Part shown: piece after piece, positions 44,695-54,117 of the stretch
Layout: each line of letters opens with the position of its first letter
Numbering within the stretch: position 1 is the stretch's first letter
NCBI GenBank assembly: GCA_039818345.1
Contig: JBCBUC010000020.1
Coordinates: 1 to 64,000, forward strand
Length of the DNA: 64,000 nt
Direction of reading: 5' to 3'
From: Parvularcula sp039818345
Lineage (GTDB): Bacteria > Pseudomonadota > Alphaproteobacteria > Caulobacterales > Parvularculaceae
The notes under the pieces: model-generated
Databases searched by the model: none
Told to the model about the DNA's origin: nothing
What the model saw: only the letters and a program-made list of their open reading frames with translations
Position numbers and translations under genes: made by a program

Positions 44695-44730
44695 CGAAGG
44701 TGGAAAGCAAGAAGCTTCCCACCTTCGTCT
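44695..44730 (+). terminator. Hairpin between convergent genes
   Basis: CGAAGGTGG (44695-44703) pairs with CCACCTTCG (44719-44727), followed by TCTTT on the plus strand. It could end the Rieske transcript. The T-tract is short. Confidence 0.5.
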
Positions 44731-44737
44731 TTGATGG

Positions 44738-46933
44738 TCAGAACCGGAGGCTGACATCAAAACCGTAAGAGAGCGGACGACCTTGGAAACCCAGATCGAA
44801 ACCGGTCCCGGCGAATTCTGATGGATTAAAGTCGACATAGTACTCTTCATCCAAAAGATTCCGTGCCCAGAGTGACGCACTCCACGTATCGTTGCGGATC
44901 GTCCCCCGAATGTTGAGAAGATCGATCGGATCTCGAACATCTTCATTATCGATTTGCCAGTACCGGTCACCCTGTCGCTCATAGTCGAGACGAAGGACAC
45001 CATCCCATTCTGGCGTCAGGGCTTGCACATACTGCGCACCCAAACTGACCGTGTACTCAGTCGTCTTAGGTGATCGGCTGCCGATGACGTCATCCGTGTT
45101 CACCCCGGCACCGGTCAAAAAGGTCTCAAGGTCAGCGTTACCAATATCCTTAATTTCAGAGTCGACATAACCTACCCCGCCGTAGAACGTCAGCTCATCC
45201 GTGGCGAGGAACTGGAAGTCAAAATCGATGCCAGCAATATCAACTTCACCCAGGTTAGAGATGATCTGCGCACCGGTTGAAATATCGACGAAGAAGAATT
45301 GAAAATCCTCACTCTCTGACATGAAACCGGCAATGTTCGCCGTCACACGACCATCCATAAGCTGGGTCTTAAGGCCAAGCTCATAGTTCGTGAGCGTTTC
45401 ATCTTCGAACTGTTCGAGCACGACGCCAGGCGCATTAAAACCGCCCGACCGGAAGCCTGTGCTGTAGGTGAAATAGCCCATGATATCATCAGCAAGGTCA
45501 TAGCTCGCTGTCACTTTTGGCTGGAACGAGCTATAGGTGCGACTGCGTTCAGAGCCCGGCGCATTTGGGTCGACCTGCTCGCGCTCATCTTCATCGTAGC
45601 GTGCACCGACGAGCACGTTGAACCGCTCCGTCACATCCATCTCAACCTGGCCAAACAGAGCCCAAGCAGTGTTGTCGTTGTTCTCATCACGATCAACCAA
45701 GATGATACCATCGTGGAACTGCCCAGCGTCATTATCGATATCAACAAAGACACGGGTCAGAAGATCGCGCTCCGTCTCAAGATAATAAGCGCCCGCAATC
45801 CACCGCAATGCCTGGTCGTCGGGAGAGACAAAGCGAAGCTCTTGGCTCAAGAGCTCAACGTCGAGGTTCTGCCCCTGTCCAAGGTTAAAGCCACCAAAAA
45901 TACCGGACGGCTGGGTGGGGTTCGAAAAATCGAGGTCAGCGCGATAGGCTTCGGTGATATCGGTGTACCCAAGAATATAGGTCGCGGTCGCATACGGCGT
46001 TTCCCAATCAGCTTTACCGGAAAGCTCAAGAATTTCACCGTCGGTCACACAAGGAAAGTCTGATGTCGGTGCAAAGACATCATTGGTGTCCCCCGCCTGC
46101 AGCAGCGGCACCGCACCTGTGTTGGGCGTGTTGTCGACAACCGTGTCATAGCTCGAGCCCGCTTCAAACTCGTTATAGGACGCACGCAAATCGATCGTGA
46201 GGTTGTCGGTTGGTAAGATCGTCAGTTTGCCGCGCAGCGAATAATCGAATTCGACATCATCGACATCTTCATTGAGGAACGAGTTCTCGATCAGACCATC
46301 GGTCTCGAAATAAGAACCCGATACACGGAACAAGACCTTATCTTCGACAATAGGCCCACTGACACCGCCCTCAGCGCGGTACCCGGTGCCGTTGGTGATG
46401 CTGCCATTGACGAATCCCGTGAATTCATTCGTTGGCTGTTTCGTGACAATGTTGATCGCGCCGCCGATAGCATTCCGTCCGTAGAGGGAGCCTTGCGGAC
46501 CTTTTAGCACTTCGACCTGCTCCACATCAAAGAGAGGCATCTTGAACTGCTTTTGGTTGTTTTGCGGCACCCCGTCCACGATGATCGCGACGGGTGCGTC
46601 CGCGTTGTTGATCTGCGTGACACCGCGGATCACAACGAAGCTATTGAGATATGTGAATGAGTCATCGAACGTCAAGTTCGGTGTGAGACTGACAAAATCC
46701 TCAGTCGTGCGAATGCCTGCGTCTTCGATCGTTTCCGCGGTGAAGACGTTCACCGCTGAGGCGACCTCTTGAAGGCTTTGCTCACGAAACTGCCCCGTGA
46801 CCACGATTGTATCCGATGACGTCTCATCGGTCTGCGCCTGCGCGTTAGCGGCGTGGACAAAAATCGTTGCCCCACTGAGTATGGTCGCACGTAACAAAAC
46901 CAACCGCCGATTCTTCCTTTTGGTATCCGTCAT
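44738..46933 (-). CDS. TonB-dependent outer membrane receptor
   Basis: A 731-residue receptor. It has a signal peptide (LLRATILSGATIFVHAANAQA), a short linker, the plug domain (DTIVVTGQFREQSLQEVASAVNVF, VEVLKGPQGSLYGRNAIGGAINIVTKQP) and a 22-strand barrel ending in aromatic Phe (DVSLRF). GAGGAG precedes 46933. It is of the general sugar/hydrolysate/terpenoid importing type rather than a clear siderophore receptor. It lies 45 bases after DUF917 and is the last gene of that operon, suggesting it imports the substrate processed by DUF917/HyuA. Confidence 0.93.
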   Translation of the reverse strand: MTDTKRKNRRLVLLRATILSGATIFVHAANAQAQTDETSSDTIVVTGQFREQSLQEVASAVNVFTAETIEDAGIRTTEDFVSLTPNLTFDDSFTYLNSFVVIRGVTQINNADAPVAIIVDGVPQNNQKQFKMPLFDVEQVEVLKGPQGSLYGRNAIGGAINIVTKQPTNEFTGFVNGSITNGTGYRAEGGVSGPIVEDKVLFRVSGSYFETDGLIENSFLNEDVDDVEFDYSLRGKLTILPTDNLTIDLRASYNEFEAGSSYDTVVDNTPNTGAVPLLQAGDTNDVFAPTSDFPCVTDGEILELSGKADWETPYATATYILGYTDITEAYRADLDFSNPTQPSGIFGGFNLGQGQNLDVELLSQELRFVSPDDQALRWIAGAYYLETERDLLTRVFVDIDNDAGQFHDGIILVDRDENNDNTAWALFGQVEMDVTERFNVLVGARYDEDEREQVDPNAPGSERSRTYSSFQPKVTASYDLADDIMGYFTYSTGFRSGGFNAPGVVLEQFEDETLTNYELGLKTQLMDGRVTANIAGFMSESEDFQFFFVDISTGAQIISNLGEVDIAGIDFDFQFLATDELTFYGGVGYVDSEIKDIGNADLETFLTGAGVNTDDVIGSRSPKTTEYTVSLGAQYVQALTPEWDGVLRLDYERQGDRYWQIDNEDVRDPIDLLNIRGTIRNDTWSASLWARNLLDEEYYVDFNPSEFAGTGFDLGFQGRPLSYGFDVSLRF

Positions 46934-46978
46934 CCCGCTCTCCTCTTTAAGCCTGCCCATGGTGATTGACGTCTCCGA

Positions 46979-48121
46979 TCATTCAGTCAGCTGCTGAATA
47001 GGAACGAAGTCATGATCCGTGCCGAATGCCCGCGGTCCCACATGCTCAAGCGCCGTTGGGGTCGTCAGAAGCTTTGGCGCGGCCACCGCGATGACCTTGA
47101 CCCTCTGGCCATACTTCAACGACTCAGTGGGAATGGGGTCTGCGGTTTCTCGGTCGATGATCGTGATCAAATCAGGCACACTTGCCCGAACACGGTCACC
47201 TTCTTTCGCGATCAGGTTCTCGTTTTGAAAGTCGATGTGCATCTGACGGGTAACATCAGAGAGATCTTCGATGGCGCAGCTGCCGATGGTAAAACCACCC
47301 TCTGTACGCCGATGAACATCGACGATTTTTCCATCAAAAATTTCGCGTGCGTATCCATAGATCTCCGATCGCGATAATCGGTCGAGGAGCGCTTGGACGG
47401 GGTTGCCCTGCTGGCGTCCTAACGCGACAGCTCGGCCTATCTCGAGCGCTTCGGTCAGCGTGTTGTGAATCGTGGCTGCCTTAACCTGTTTTCCTGTCAT
47501 GGGGTAACCTGAGACCACACAGCTCATACCCATTTGCGTCGCGACCACACGGACGAACGCCTCCGCCCGGTCGGCTGTATCGGTCTCAACCGTGACGGTG
47601 TTGAGGTGCTCATCGACGATCACGAAGGGCGTTGCATGGACACCCTCAAAGTTCATCACGACCATCTGAATGGCAGGAAACGCTCGCCCCATTCCATCGG
47701 CGTTCAAGAGGGGTAGACCGAGACGCGCCGCCGCAACAATCGGCAGCGTGGAATTGATACCGCCGATCTCAACTGGCATCAGCGCATCGATCGGACGGCC
47801 GAGACGCTCCGCCAAGTGCGAGATAGCGCGCTCAAGGTCGTCACCAGCAACCGCCTTCTCAACCAGTACCGTCGGTGCACCAAGCATCGCGACAAAGCAA
47901 ACAGTCGCGTCATCGCTCAAGGCAGATGGACTGACAATGCTCGGATGGCCATACTTTTGAATAGCGTTTTCCGCCATCAACCGCCCGATATAGGGATCGC
48001 CGCCGCCGCCCGTACCAAGAAAAGCAGCGCCCCGAGCAAAATCGACCAGGTCGCCCTCTGAGAAAACCAGCGCGCTCGATACGCTCGCAACACTTGTGTT
48101 TGGGTGCCGTTGGCCGATCAT
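46979..48121 (-). CDS. DUF917 family protein
   Basis: A 380-residue DUF917 protein, usually encoded next to hydantoinase/oxoprolinase genes. Conserved landmarks are FARGAAFLGTGGGGDPY (residues 29-44), MPVEIGGINSTLP (115-127) and LLNADGMGRAFPAIQM (138-153). The biochemical role in the family is not well established; pairing with HyuA suggests a subunit or partner enzyme in opening or ATP-dependent activation of a cyclic amide. Its ATG overlaps the HyuA stop (ATGA). A divergent exported relative is encoded at 52693-54117. Confidence 0.9.
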   Translation of the reverse strand: MIGQRHPNTSVASVSSALVFSEGDLVDFARGAAFLGTGGGGDPYIGRLMAENAIQKYGHPSIVSPSALSDDATVCFVAMLGAPTVLVEKAVAGDDLERAISHLAERLGRPIDALMPVEIGGINSTLPIVAAARLGLPLLNADGMGRAFPAIQMVVMNFEGVHATPFVIVDEHLNTVTVETDTADRAEAFVRVVATQMGMSCVVSGYPMTGKQVKAATIHNTLTEALEIGRAVALGRQQGNPVQALLDRLSRSEIYGYAREIFDGKIVDVHRRTEGGFTIGSCAIEDLSDVTRQMHIDFQNENLIAKEGDRVRASVPDLITIIDRETADPIPTESLKYGQRVKVIAVAAPKLLTTPTALEHVGPRAFGTDHDFVPIQQLTE

Positions 48122-49713
48122 TGGCTCACCCCTTGTTCTGCCAATGGCCCAACGACCTTGACCCTGACACGCACAGCTCCGCCGGGCATGTAGCTAAGAG
48201 GCACTTCTTCGATGTCGATCACATCAAGAGCGTCTTTCTCAGCACCCGCGATTTGTGCGCGCCTCTTCGCTTCTGCTTTCGCTTCGTCGAGGGCCTTATC
48301 CCGCCCTAGATCGGTGTACGAATAAACTCGATCCACCTCACCACTCACTTGTGCGATCGAGGCGCCGATCGCGTTCGCGACATCGGCATTATCATGACTA
48401 ACGATCGTCGAAACGCCGGCTAAAGGCCGGTCGACAAGAATTCTTCCTCCGCCGACGAGAACCAGCGGCGCAGGATCTGGGTTCGTTTTGATACGGTCGA
48501 CACCGTCTTCGATCATGCGATGGACTTCACACACCGCTGCCTCAACCAAGTCACGATTGAGGTGGCGCACCCTGTCGCCATCGCCGACATCAGCATACCC
48601 AGCTGCAACAGCGATATCGGTTGTGGTCAGCGTGGAGCCGCCAAAAACCAACGCCTCTTCGCGCAGGCGATAACCCACCGATTGCGGACCGATGCGTATG
48701 TTGCCGTCTTCAACCCTTACCAAACTGCCGCCACCCAGACCAATGGCCAAGATATCTGGCATTCTGAAATTGGTCCGGACACCGCCAATATCAACGCTCG
48801 TTGACGATTCACGCGGGAATCCTCGCGTCAAAACGCCAAGATCGGTGGTGGTCCCGCCAATGTCACAGACAATCGCTTCTTCAAGGCCAGACAGCAATGC
48901 AGCACCGCGCATGCTGTTGGTGGGGCCCGAGGCAAATGTCAGGACAGGGTATTTCTCAACGAAATCGGCTGACATCAGCGTGCCATCGTTTTGCGCAATG
49001 AAAAGCGGCGCTGACAGATCAAGACGAGCCATCGCGGTCCTGAACCCGGAAATTGTTCGCTTCGCGAGGGACGCCAGCGCCGCGTTCATAATCCCCGCGT
49101 TCTCGCGCTCAAGGAGGCCTATTCTGCCGATCTCGGAAGAAAGCACGACCGAACAATCTGTATGTTCATCAAGGACGATTTGCCGGGCACGTCGTTCGAG
49201 ATCGTTATCCACCGGGGCGAAGACACCCGAGATGGCAACCGACTCGATACCAGCCTCCCGTAAGCCTTGGGCAATGTGTGCGATCGCCGCCTCGTCGAGC
49301 GACGCATAAGCGCTGCCGTCGTATTGAAGGCCGCCCCGAACCATATAGCTGTGTTGACCGACAATATCTGCGATATCCGTAGGCCATCCGGAGAAGGGCG
49401 GAAGCGCCTTTGCTGCGGGTAACGCAATTCGGATGACACCAACGCTGTCGAGTTCCATCCGCTGCACAAATGCATTGGTGAAATGCGTTGTACCGATGGA
49501 CAGCATAGTGACTGCTTCAGGTGCAATGGCGCTTTGTTCGATCACGTCACTGATCGCCGCGATCACGCCGTCCTCAACCGACGGCGTCGTCGCCGTCTTA
49601 CAAGCAGCAATCACTTTTGCCCCTTGCATCAAAACCGCGTCAGTGTTTGTACCACCAACATCAACGCCGATAAGATAGTTTTGATGAACGCCAGCCAAAC
49701 CAACTCTTCCCAT
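48118..49713 (-). CDS. Hydantoinase/oxoprolinase family protein, HyuA type
   Basis: A 531-residue ASKHA-fold protein like hydantoinase/oxoprolinase subunit A. It has the N-terminal YLIGVDVGGTNTDAVLMQG, the phosphate motif VCDIGGTTTDLGVL, AIGLGGGSLV and a C-terminal VLVGGGRILVD. Relatives hydrolyse 5-membered cyclic amides in an ATP-dependent way or carboxylate ketones. HyuB is absent; DUF917 takes its usual place. The start at 49713 is chosen because the conserved N terminus begins shortly after it, although the frame is open to 49833. An inverted pair of TAGTAGTC words lies about 100 bases upstream. Confidence 0.88.
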   Translation of the reverse strand: MGRVGLAGVHQNYLIGVDVGGTNTDAVLMQGAKVIAACKTATTPSVEDGVIAAISDVIEQSAIAPEAVTMLSIGTTHFTNAFVQRMELDSVGVIRIALPAAKALPPFSGWPTDIADIVGQHSYMVRGGLQYDGSAYASLDEAAIAHIAQGLREAGIESVAISGVFAPVDNDLERRARQIVLDEHTDCSVVLSSEIGRIGLLERENAGIMNAALASLAKRTISGFRTAMARLDLSAPLFIAQNDGTLMSADFVEKYPVLTFASGPTNSMRGAALLSGLEEAIVCDIGGTTTDLGVLTRGFPRESSTSVDIGGVRTNFRMPDILAIGLGGGSLVRVEDGNIRIGPQSVGYRLREEALVFGGSTLTTTDIAVAAGYADVGDGDRVRHLNRDLVEAAVCEVHRMIEDGVDRIKTNPDPAPLVLVGGGRILVDRPLAGVSTIVSHDNADVANAIGASIAQVSGEVDRVYSYTDLGRDKALDEAKAEAKRRAQIAGAEKDALDVIDIEEVPLSYMPGGAVRVRVKVVGPLAEQGVSQ

Positions 49714-49808
49714 CTCGAGGCCCGCTGAGAGACCTCGCCAACATCGCAACAGCGTAACCACGCAATTGCCGGAGGCGGCGCACAAAAGGCGGTAGGGGGT
49801 CGGTTGAG

Positions 49809-49849
49809 ATAGTAGTCGACGGAAAATCGACATTTCGCCGACTACTAAT
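49809..49849. promoter_or_regulatory. Inverted TAGTAGTC motif upstream of the HyuA/DUF917 operon
   Basis: ATAGTAGTCG (49809-49818) faces CGACTACTAAT (49839-49849), separated by 20 bases. The arms form a 9-bp stem. The ten-base word GACTACTAAT recurs, inverted, upstream of the exported DUF917-like gene (54256-54265). The stem lies just after the stop of the LuxR-type regulator gene, so a terminator is an alternative; there is no clear T-run. Confidence 0.45.
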
Positions 49850-49857
49850 TTTATGAG

Positions 49858-52566
49858 TTATGGCAGAAGGCCGTCCATTCGTCGTGCTTTATCAACCGCT
49901 TCTGTTCGGCTGCGAACGGAGAGTTTTTGGTAGATCTTTTTAAGGTGATACCGCACCCCATGTTCGGTCATGCCAATCACAAGGGCGATCTCTTTGTCGG
50001 ACATACCGGTTGAGAGCTCTCGAATGACGGTGACTTCTTTTTCACTGAAGAGCCCGGCGCCGTGGTGCGTGCTGAACTGACCCTGGCGCTGAGCCCGCAG
50101 CTCACGAAGCCGTGCGAGAATGACAGCGGACGCTGGCGACGCATCCGCTTCACACACTTGCTGAAGCGGCGCCTCATAAAGAGCAATGGATCGATCAAAG
50201 CCACTGCTCAAAACATCAGCCAGTATTTTTAGATCAGTTGTTGGATCTTTTTTATTCACCATCGCAAGCAAAGCGCTAAACCGTCCGGATAGGCGTGCAT
50301 TGCCGAGCGCCCCATGGGTGTCACGGTAGGCTCGCCATTGATCAACAGTGCTTTCACGGGAACCAAAACGGGCTAGGGCGAGCTCAACTTCGCCGATCGC
50401 CTCCCCGGCTCGCCAAGGTGCTCGCTCCAGATATTGCGCAGAGTCCGAACAATAGGGCGTTATATCACCCAAGGCGGCAGACGCCGCCTCAACATCATCA
50501 CTCCACGCCAGAAGCAGCGCGCGTTGCGCATGACAGATATCGCGTAAGTAGATCATATCGTTTCGATCGGCAAACTGCGCAAATGTCTCGATCGTGATCA
50601 ACGCTTCGTCGTGGGAGCCGACGATAAACAATTTCTCCGACAACGTTCGAACCGCGGCGGCATAGATATCGATCCATCCCTCTTTCTTGAGGAGTTTGAT
50701 GGCGGTGTTGTTGAGACGCTCCAGTCCGCTTTGATCAAGCGGAACACGTTCGTGTTCGCTTTCTTTCTTCAGGATCTCGTAGAGCACGCGGACGCCGTCG
50801 TCGTAGCAGAGGCTGGTCCGAACGATATGGGAAACACGGCGAAAATCTGTATGGAGCTCTTCTTTTGTGCTGGTGATCTCTGCGATCATGGACAAATGGA
50901 GTTGGATAAAGAACTCCCCATAGACCGACGACACATCACGCAAGGCGCTGATCGCCTGCTTCCCATATTGTATCGACTCGGAAAAACGGCCTCGCTGATG
51001 CAAGGTCAAGCATTTGATCGTCAGGATAAACCCTAAAAAAGTTCCGTTCGCTTCGGTGAGTTCGTCGAGACTCTTTTGAAAAGCGACAATATCATCTGAA
51101 GCCACATAGAGCCCACGGTAAGTTGACAACAGAATACGGCAGGCAAAGGCGGAGGCGAAGAGCGTTTTATCGTCGGCTATTCGATCCGCATGCGCAGTTG
51201 CCACTTTGCCATAGAGCTCACCGGCCTCTGACTGGCGCCCCTTCTTCATCAGAATGAGCACACGCATCAGCCCGGCCGTTGGCGATGAAAGCACCGTTTC
51301 TTCATCGAGATACTGATCAATCACCCGATACTCAACAAGACCTTCTTGCATCCACAGGACCACGGCTCTCGTCGCCTCAAGCGTTTCTAGGACGACGTCG
51401 CGATCGTCACACTCCAAAGCGCTGCGGACGGCGTTCACGTGATTGCCGGTCCGGGAAAAATAGGCAGCCAAGCGACGATGAAGCGCGAGATACGTATCAG
51501 GATCTTCATCTCTAAGCTTGTGGCGAAGATACTCTCGCATCATCGGGTGAAGGCGATAACCAACCTTTTGACCCGCAATGGGCGATGCAAAAGCCTCTAA
51601 ACTGGATAGAACGTTAAGCGCCTCGGCAGGATCGGGCCACTCGAGCACGTGCTCCACGACATCGTCGTTCACGTCATCGAGGACTGAGCATAGCCTGAGA
51701 AACTCTCGCATGCTGGACGGCAACCGCATGAGTATTTTTTGTTCAAAATACGTCATGATCGACTGATCGTTATAGCTCACCTCTTCGAGATGTCTGATGT
51801 CGAAGGCGCTCATATCGTAAGCGGTTAACAGCATACAGACGAGAACGGGCCAACCTTCTGTTTGCGCCTCCAACTTAGCGATTTGCCGCGTGGTCAGGCG
51901 CGCTCCCCAGAGCTCGGCAATCTCTTCCCGCACAAAACCAAGGTGTTGAGGGCCAAGCCGCATGACAAGGCCACGATGTTCAAAATCGACGGTCCTGATA
52001 CCGACGGGTTCTCGTGACGCAATGACCAATGTCACATTACTGGGAAGCCTTCGGAGCAAAAGAGGCATCGTCGCCTCGACAACAGCATCATCAAGCCGCT
52101 CAAAATCATCAATGACCATCCTCACGGGCCGCTCGTGACGCTCAAGGAGCGCGAGCAGTTGATAGATCATCTGGGCAAGGCTTTTTTCCGTCGTGAACTC
52201 AAAGTTCATGAGGCCCGTTGACGACGCATCAATACCGCCGACATGGGCAGCAAAGGATAGATACGCAAGAAACGTCTGCGCATCATCAGCCTCGTCAACG
52301 GACAACCAGCACACTGTATCGTCGCGTTGTGTCCGGCGCGCGCGCCATTGGGACAGAAGATTGCTCTTCCCGTAGCCGCCCGGCGCTTCAAGGATGATCA
52401 GCGATCCCCGCGCGCCATCGTCCAACCGCGCGAGCAATTCCTGCCGTTCAATGACCTTGTTGAGCTGCCGTGGAGGGATGACCTTCGACCGTAGCAGCCA
52501 CGGCGTGATGTTATCATGATCAACCATCGCCCGAGTGGAGATAGCACAAACATCCACCAAGCGCAC
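49858..52566 (-). CDS. MalT-like LuxR family ATP-dependent transcriptional activator
   Basis: A 902-residue large regulator of the LAL/MalT type. The N-terminal ATPase has a Walker A motif at residues 63-68 (EAPGGYGKSNLL) and the GSLIILE strand before it, with VRMVIDDFERLDD as a Walker B-like segment. A long TPR-like helical sensor domain follows. The LuxR helix-turn-helix fills about residues 838-902 (LFSEKEVTVIRELSTGMSDKEIALVIGMTEHGVRYHLKKIYQKL). A GTG at 52566 is chosen because AGAGGA precedes it; an ATG at 52527 has no good ribosome binding site. It sits between the DUF917/HyuA operon and the exported DUF917-like gene and is their likely activator. Confidence 0.88.
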   Translation of the reverse strand: MRLVDVCAISTRAMVDHDNITPWLLRSKVIPPRQLNKVIERQELLARLDDGARGSLIILEAPGGYGKSNLLSQWRARRTQRDDTVCWLSVDEADDAQTFLAYLSFAAHVGGIDASSTGLMNFEFTTEKSLAQMIYQLLALLERHERPVRMVIDDFERLDDAVVEATMPLLLRRLPSNVTLVIASREPVGIRTVDFEHRGLVMRLGPQHLGFVREEIAELWGARLTTRQIAKLEAQTEGWPVLVCMLLTAYDMSAFDIRHLEEVSYNDQSIMTYFEQKILMRLPSSMREFLRLCSVLDDVNDDVVEHVLEWPDPAEALNVLSSLEAFASPIAGQKVGYRLHPMMREYLRHKLRDEDPDTYLALHRRLAAYFSRTGNHVNAVRSALECDDRDVVLETLEATRAVVLWMQEGLVEYRVIDQYLDEETVLSSPTAGLMRVLILMKKGRQSEAGELYGKVATAHADRIADDKTLFASAFACRILLSTYRGLYVASDDIVAFQKSLDELTEANGTFLGFILTIKCLTLHQRGRFSESIQYGKQAISALRDVSSVYGEFFIQLHLSMIAEITSTKEELHTDFRRVSHIVRTSLCYDDGVRVLYEILKKESEHERVPLDQSGLERLNNTAIKLLKKEGWIDIYAAAVRTLSEKLFIVGSHDEALITIETFAQFADRNDMIYLRDICHAQRALLLAWSDDVEAASAALGDITPYCSDSAQYLERAPWRAGEAIGEVELALARFGSRESTVDQWRAYRDTHGALGNARLSGRFSALLAMVNKKDPTTDLKILADVLSSGFDRSIALYEAPLQQVCEADASPASAVILARLRELRAQRQGQFSTHHGAGLFSEKEVTVIRELSTGMSDKEIALVIGMTEHGVRYHLKKIYQKLSVRSRTEAVDKARRMDGLLP

Positions 52567-52628
52567 CCGTTTCCTCTATAGAAGGACGGTCAACAACAGT
52601 GGTCATACTTTGTCCGCATAACACGCTT

Positions 52629-52668
52629 AGAGAAAGCGGCAATCAGTTAGCTGATCGCCGCTTTCTCT
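52629..52668 (-). terminator. Long perfect hairpin after the exported DUF917-like gene
   Basis: AGAGAAAGCGGC (52629-52640) pairs with GCCGCTTTCTCT (52657-52668). The inside continues with ATCAG/CTGAT around a 4-base loop, for 17 paired bases with one mismatch. It lies 25 bases past the stop of the exported gene. There is no T-run on either side, so it may protect the mRNA end or reduce read-through into the regulator gene. Confidence 0.5.
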
Positions 52669-52692
52669 GTTGGTCAGGCGGTGCCGGACACT

Positions 52693-54117
52693 TTACTTGT
52701 TATAAATGGGATAAAAATTGAGCATGTCACGGATCGTGATCGGCCAAGAGCTGGTGTTGTCCGTGTTGCTACCGTTGAGAACGCAGCCCGACCACGCATT
52801 CCCTTGATTGGCGAGATTGGGGCAGACAGAGCCATAATAGCCCACTGTACCAAGCTGAGTCTGAAACGATGGCAGCAAACCACTTCCCCAATCATAGAGC
52901 CGGTTATCAGCCTTCGACCAAATCACGCCGATTTGCCGGCCTTCATACTGCTCTAAGTCGTCTCCATTGTTATAGGGAATGAACTTATTTGTACTCGGAT
53001 CTTTGATAACGAACGAGATTAATGCCGGCGCTGTGACAAGAAACGTCTTGGACTTGCCTGCAGTGGCATCCCAGAACGTCAGTTCGGTGAGAAGATTTTC
53101 GTTTTCGCTCTTGATCACACCCGTATAGTTGTTGCCGCCAGGGGGCGTGAAGTTGATATCGACCTCGCCAATATCAAAGCCGCCTTGGGTGTAGCTCGAG
53201 ACGTCGGTGATTGTACCAAGCTCGGCACCATAGATCGAACGCCCTGCGGCGGCCATGATCGGTTCGAGGTTGGAAACGATCTGATCGAAATTATAGGGGT
53301 TGTCCCTCACAACCTCGCCGATGTCGGCCGCCAATTTGTATGTACCGGACACAAAACTGTTGTTGTTGTTTTGCGAACCACTGTGTTGCCACAGGGCCAG
53401 CCCAGCGACACTGCCATAAGCGGGATTGGTCGAAATCTCATCCCGAATTTCTTGCTCAGCAACATCCGCATTTGGAATCCATGTCCAAACCTTTGAGGCT
53501 GGTGGTTCGTCACCCGGCTCGTCAGGCGCGGCCGCAATCGCCACGGGAGAGATCGATATTCCGCTGTAATTGCTGTCATAAAGAGTGTTGGTGAGAGACG
53601 GGACAGAGCGCCCGGCACCATCGCCATCATAGATGGGATAACCATTGGTGACATTGATCAACGCCGCGATGAAGGAGTTGGCAGGACCCGACTCGACGGA
53701 CAAAATGCTTGTTGGGTTAGGGCCGCCGACCAAATCGATGGCCGCGTTCACCGCAGTGATCAGGCCACTCACATTGTTATCGAGTGCCTCCGGAGAACCA
53801 ATACCCGCACCAACAATCAGTGTATTCCAGTTGCTAATGTCCGATGCATCTTGAATATTGATGCCGCCTGGGGAAGCGCTGAGGATTTCGTTCAGGATGA
53901 TTTGGCCATCGCCAAGACCACCCCCTCCGCCGCTGGCAAGAATGGAGAAGCCATAGAGCATATCCTGCAGGTCGTTGGAGTTGTAGTATGTGGAGCCTGC
54001 ATGTGCACCCTCAAAGGTCATCGCACCGCATACCGATAGTAATGCAGCCGAAGTCTTGAGCCGCGACAGAAGTCCACGCCGGACGGCGTTTGAGACAGTC
54101 ACTAAAGTGTCATTCAT
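52693..54117 (-). CDS. Exported protein, apparently a divergent DUF917 homologue
   Basis: A 474-residue protein with an N-terminal signal peptide (basic RRGLLSRLK, then SAALLSVCGAMTFEGAHA, probable cleavage after AHA at residue 40). The mature part repeats the DUF917 landmarks in the same order: DLQDMLYGFSILASGGGGG (49-67), SVESGPANSFIAAL (140-153) and YDGDGAGRSVPSL (163-175). The cytoplasmic DUF917 of this locus has FARGAAFLGTGGGG, VEIGGINSTLP and NADGMGRAFP. The C-terminal half (SYTQGGFDIGEVDINFTPPGGNNYTG, then IVWSKADNRLYDWGSGLLPSF) has no match I recognise and contains two Cys that could form a disulphide. A periplasmic DUF917 protein is unusual; binding or first processing of the substrate in the periplasm is possible. 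Confidence 0.65.
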   Translation of the reverse strand: MNDTLVTVSNAVRRGLLSRLKTSAALLSVCGAMTFEGAHAGSTYYNSNDLQDMLYGFSILASGGGGGLGDGQIILNEILSASPGGINIQDASDISNWNTLIVGAGIGSPEALDNNVSGLITAVNAAIDLVGGPNPTSILSVESGPANSFIAALINVTNGYPIYDGDGAGRSVPSLTNTLYDSNYSGISISPVAIAAAPDEPGDEPPASKVWTWIPNADVAEQEIRDEISTNPAYGSVAGLALWQHSGSQNNNNSFVSGTYKLAADIGEVVRDNPYNFDQIVSNLEPIMAAAGRSIYGAELGTITDVSSYTQGGFDIGEVDINFTPPGGNNYTGVIKSENENLLTELTFWDATAGKSKTFLVTAPALISFVIKDPSTNKFIPYNNGDDLEQYEGRQIGVIWSKADNRLYDWGSGLLPSFQTQLGTVGYYGSVCPNLANQGNAWSGCVLNGSNTDNTSSWPITIRDMLNFYPIYNK

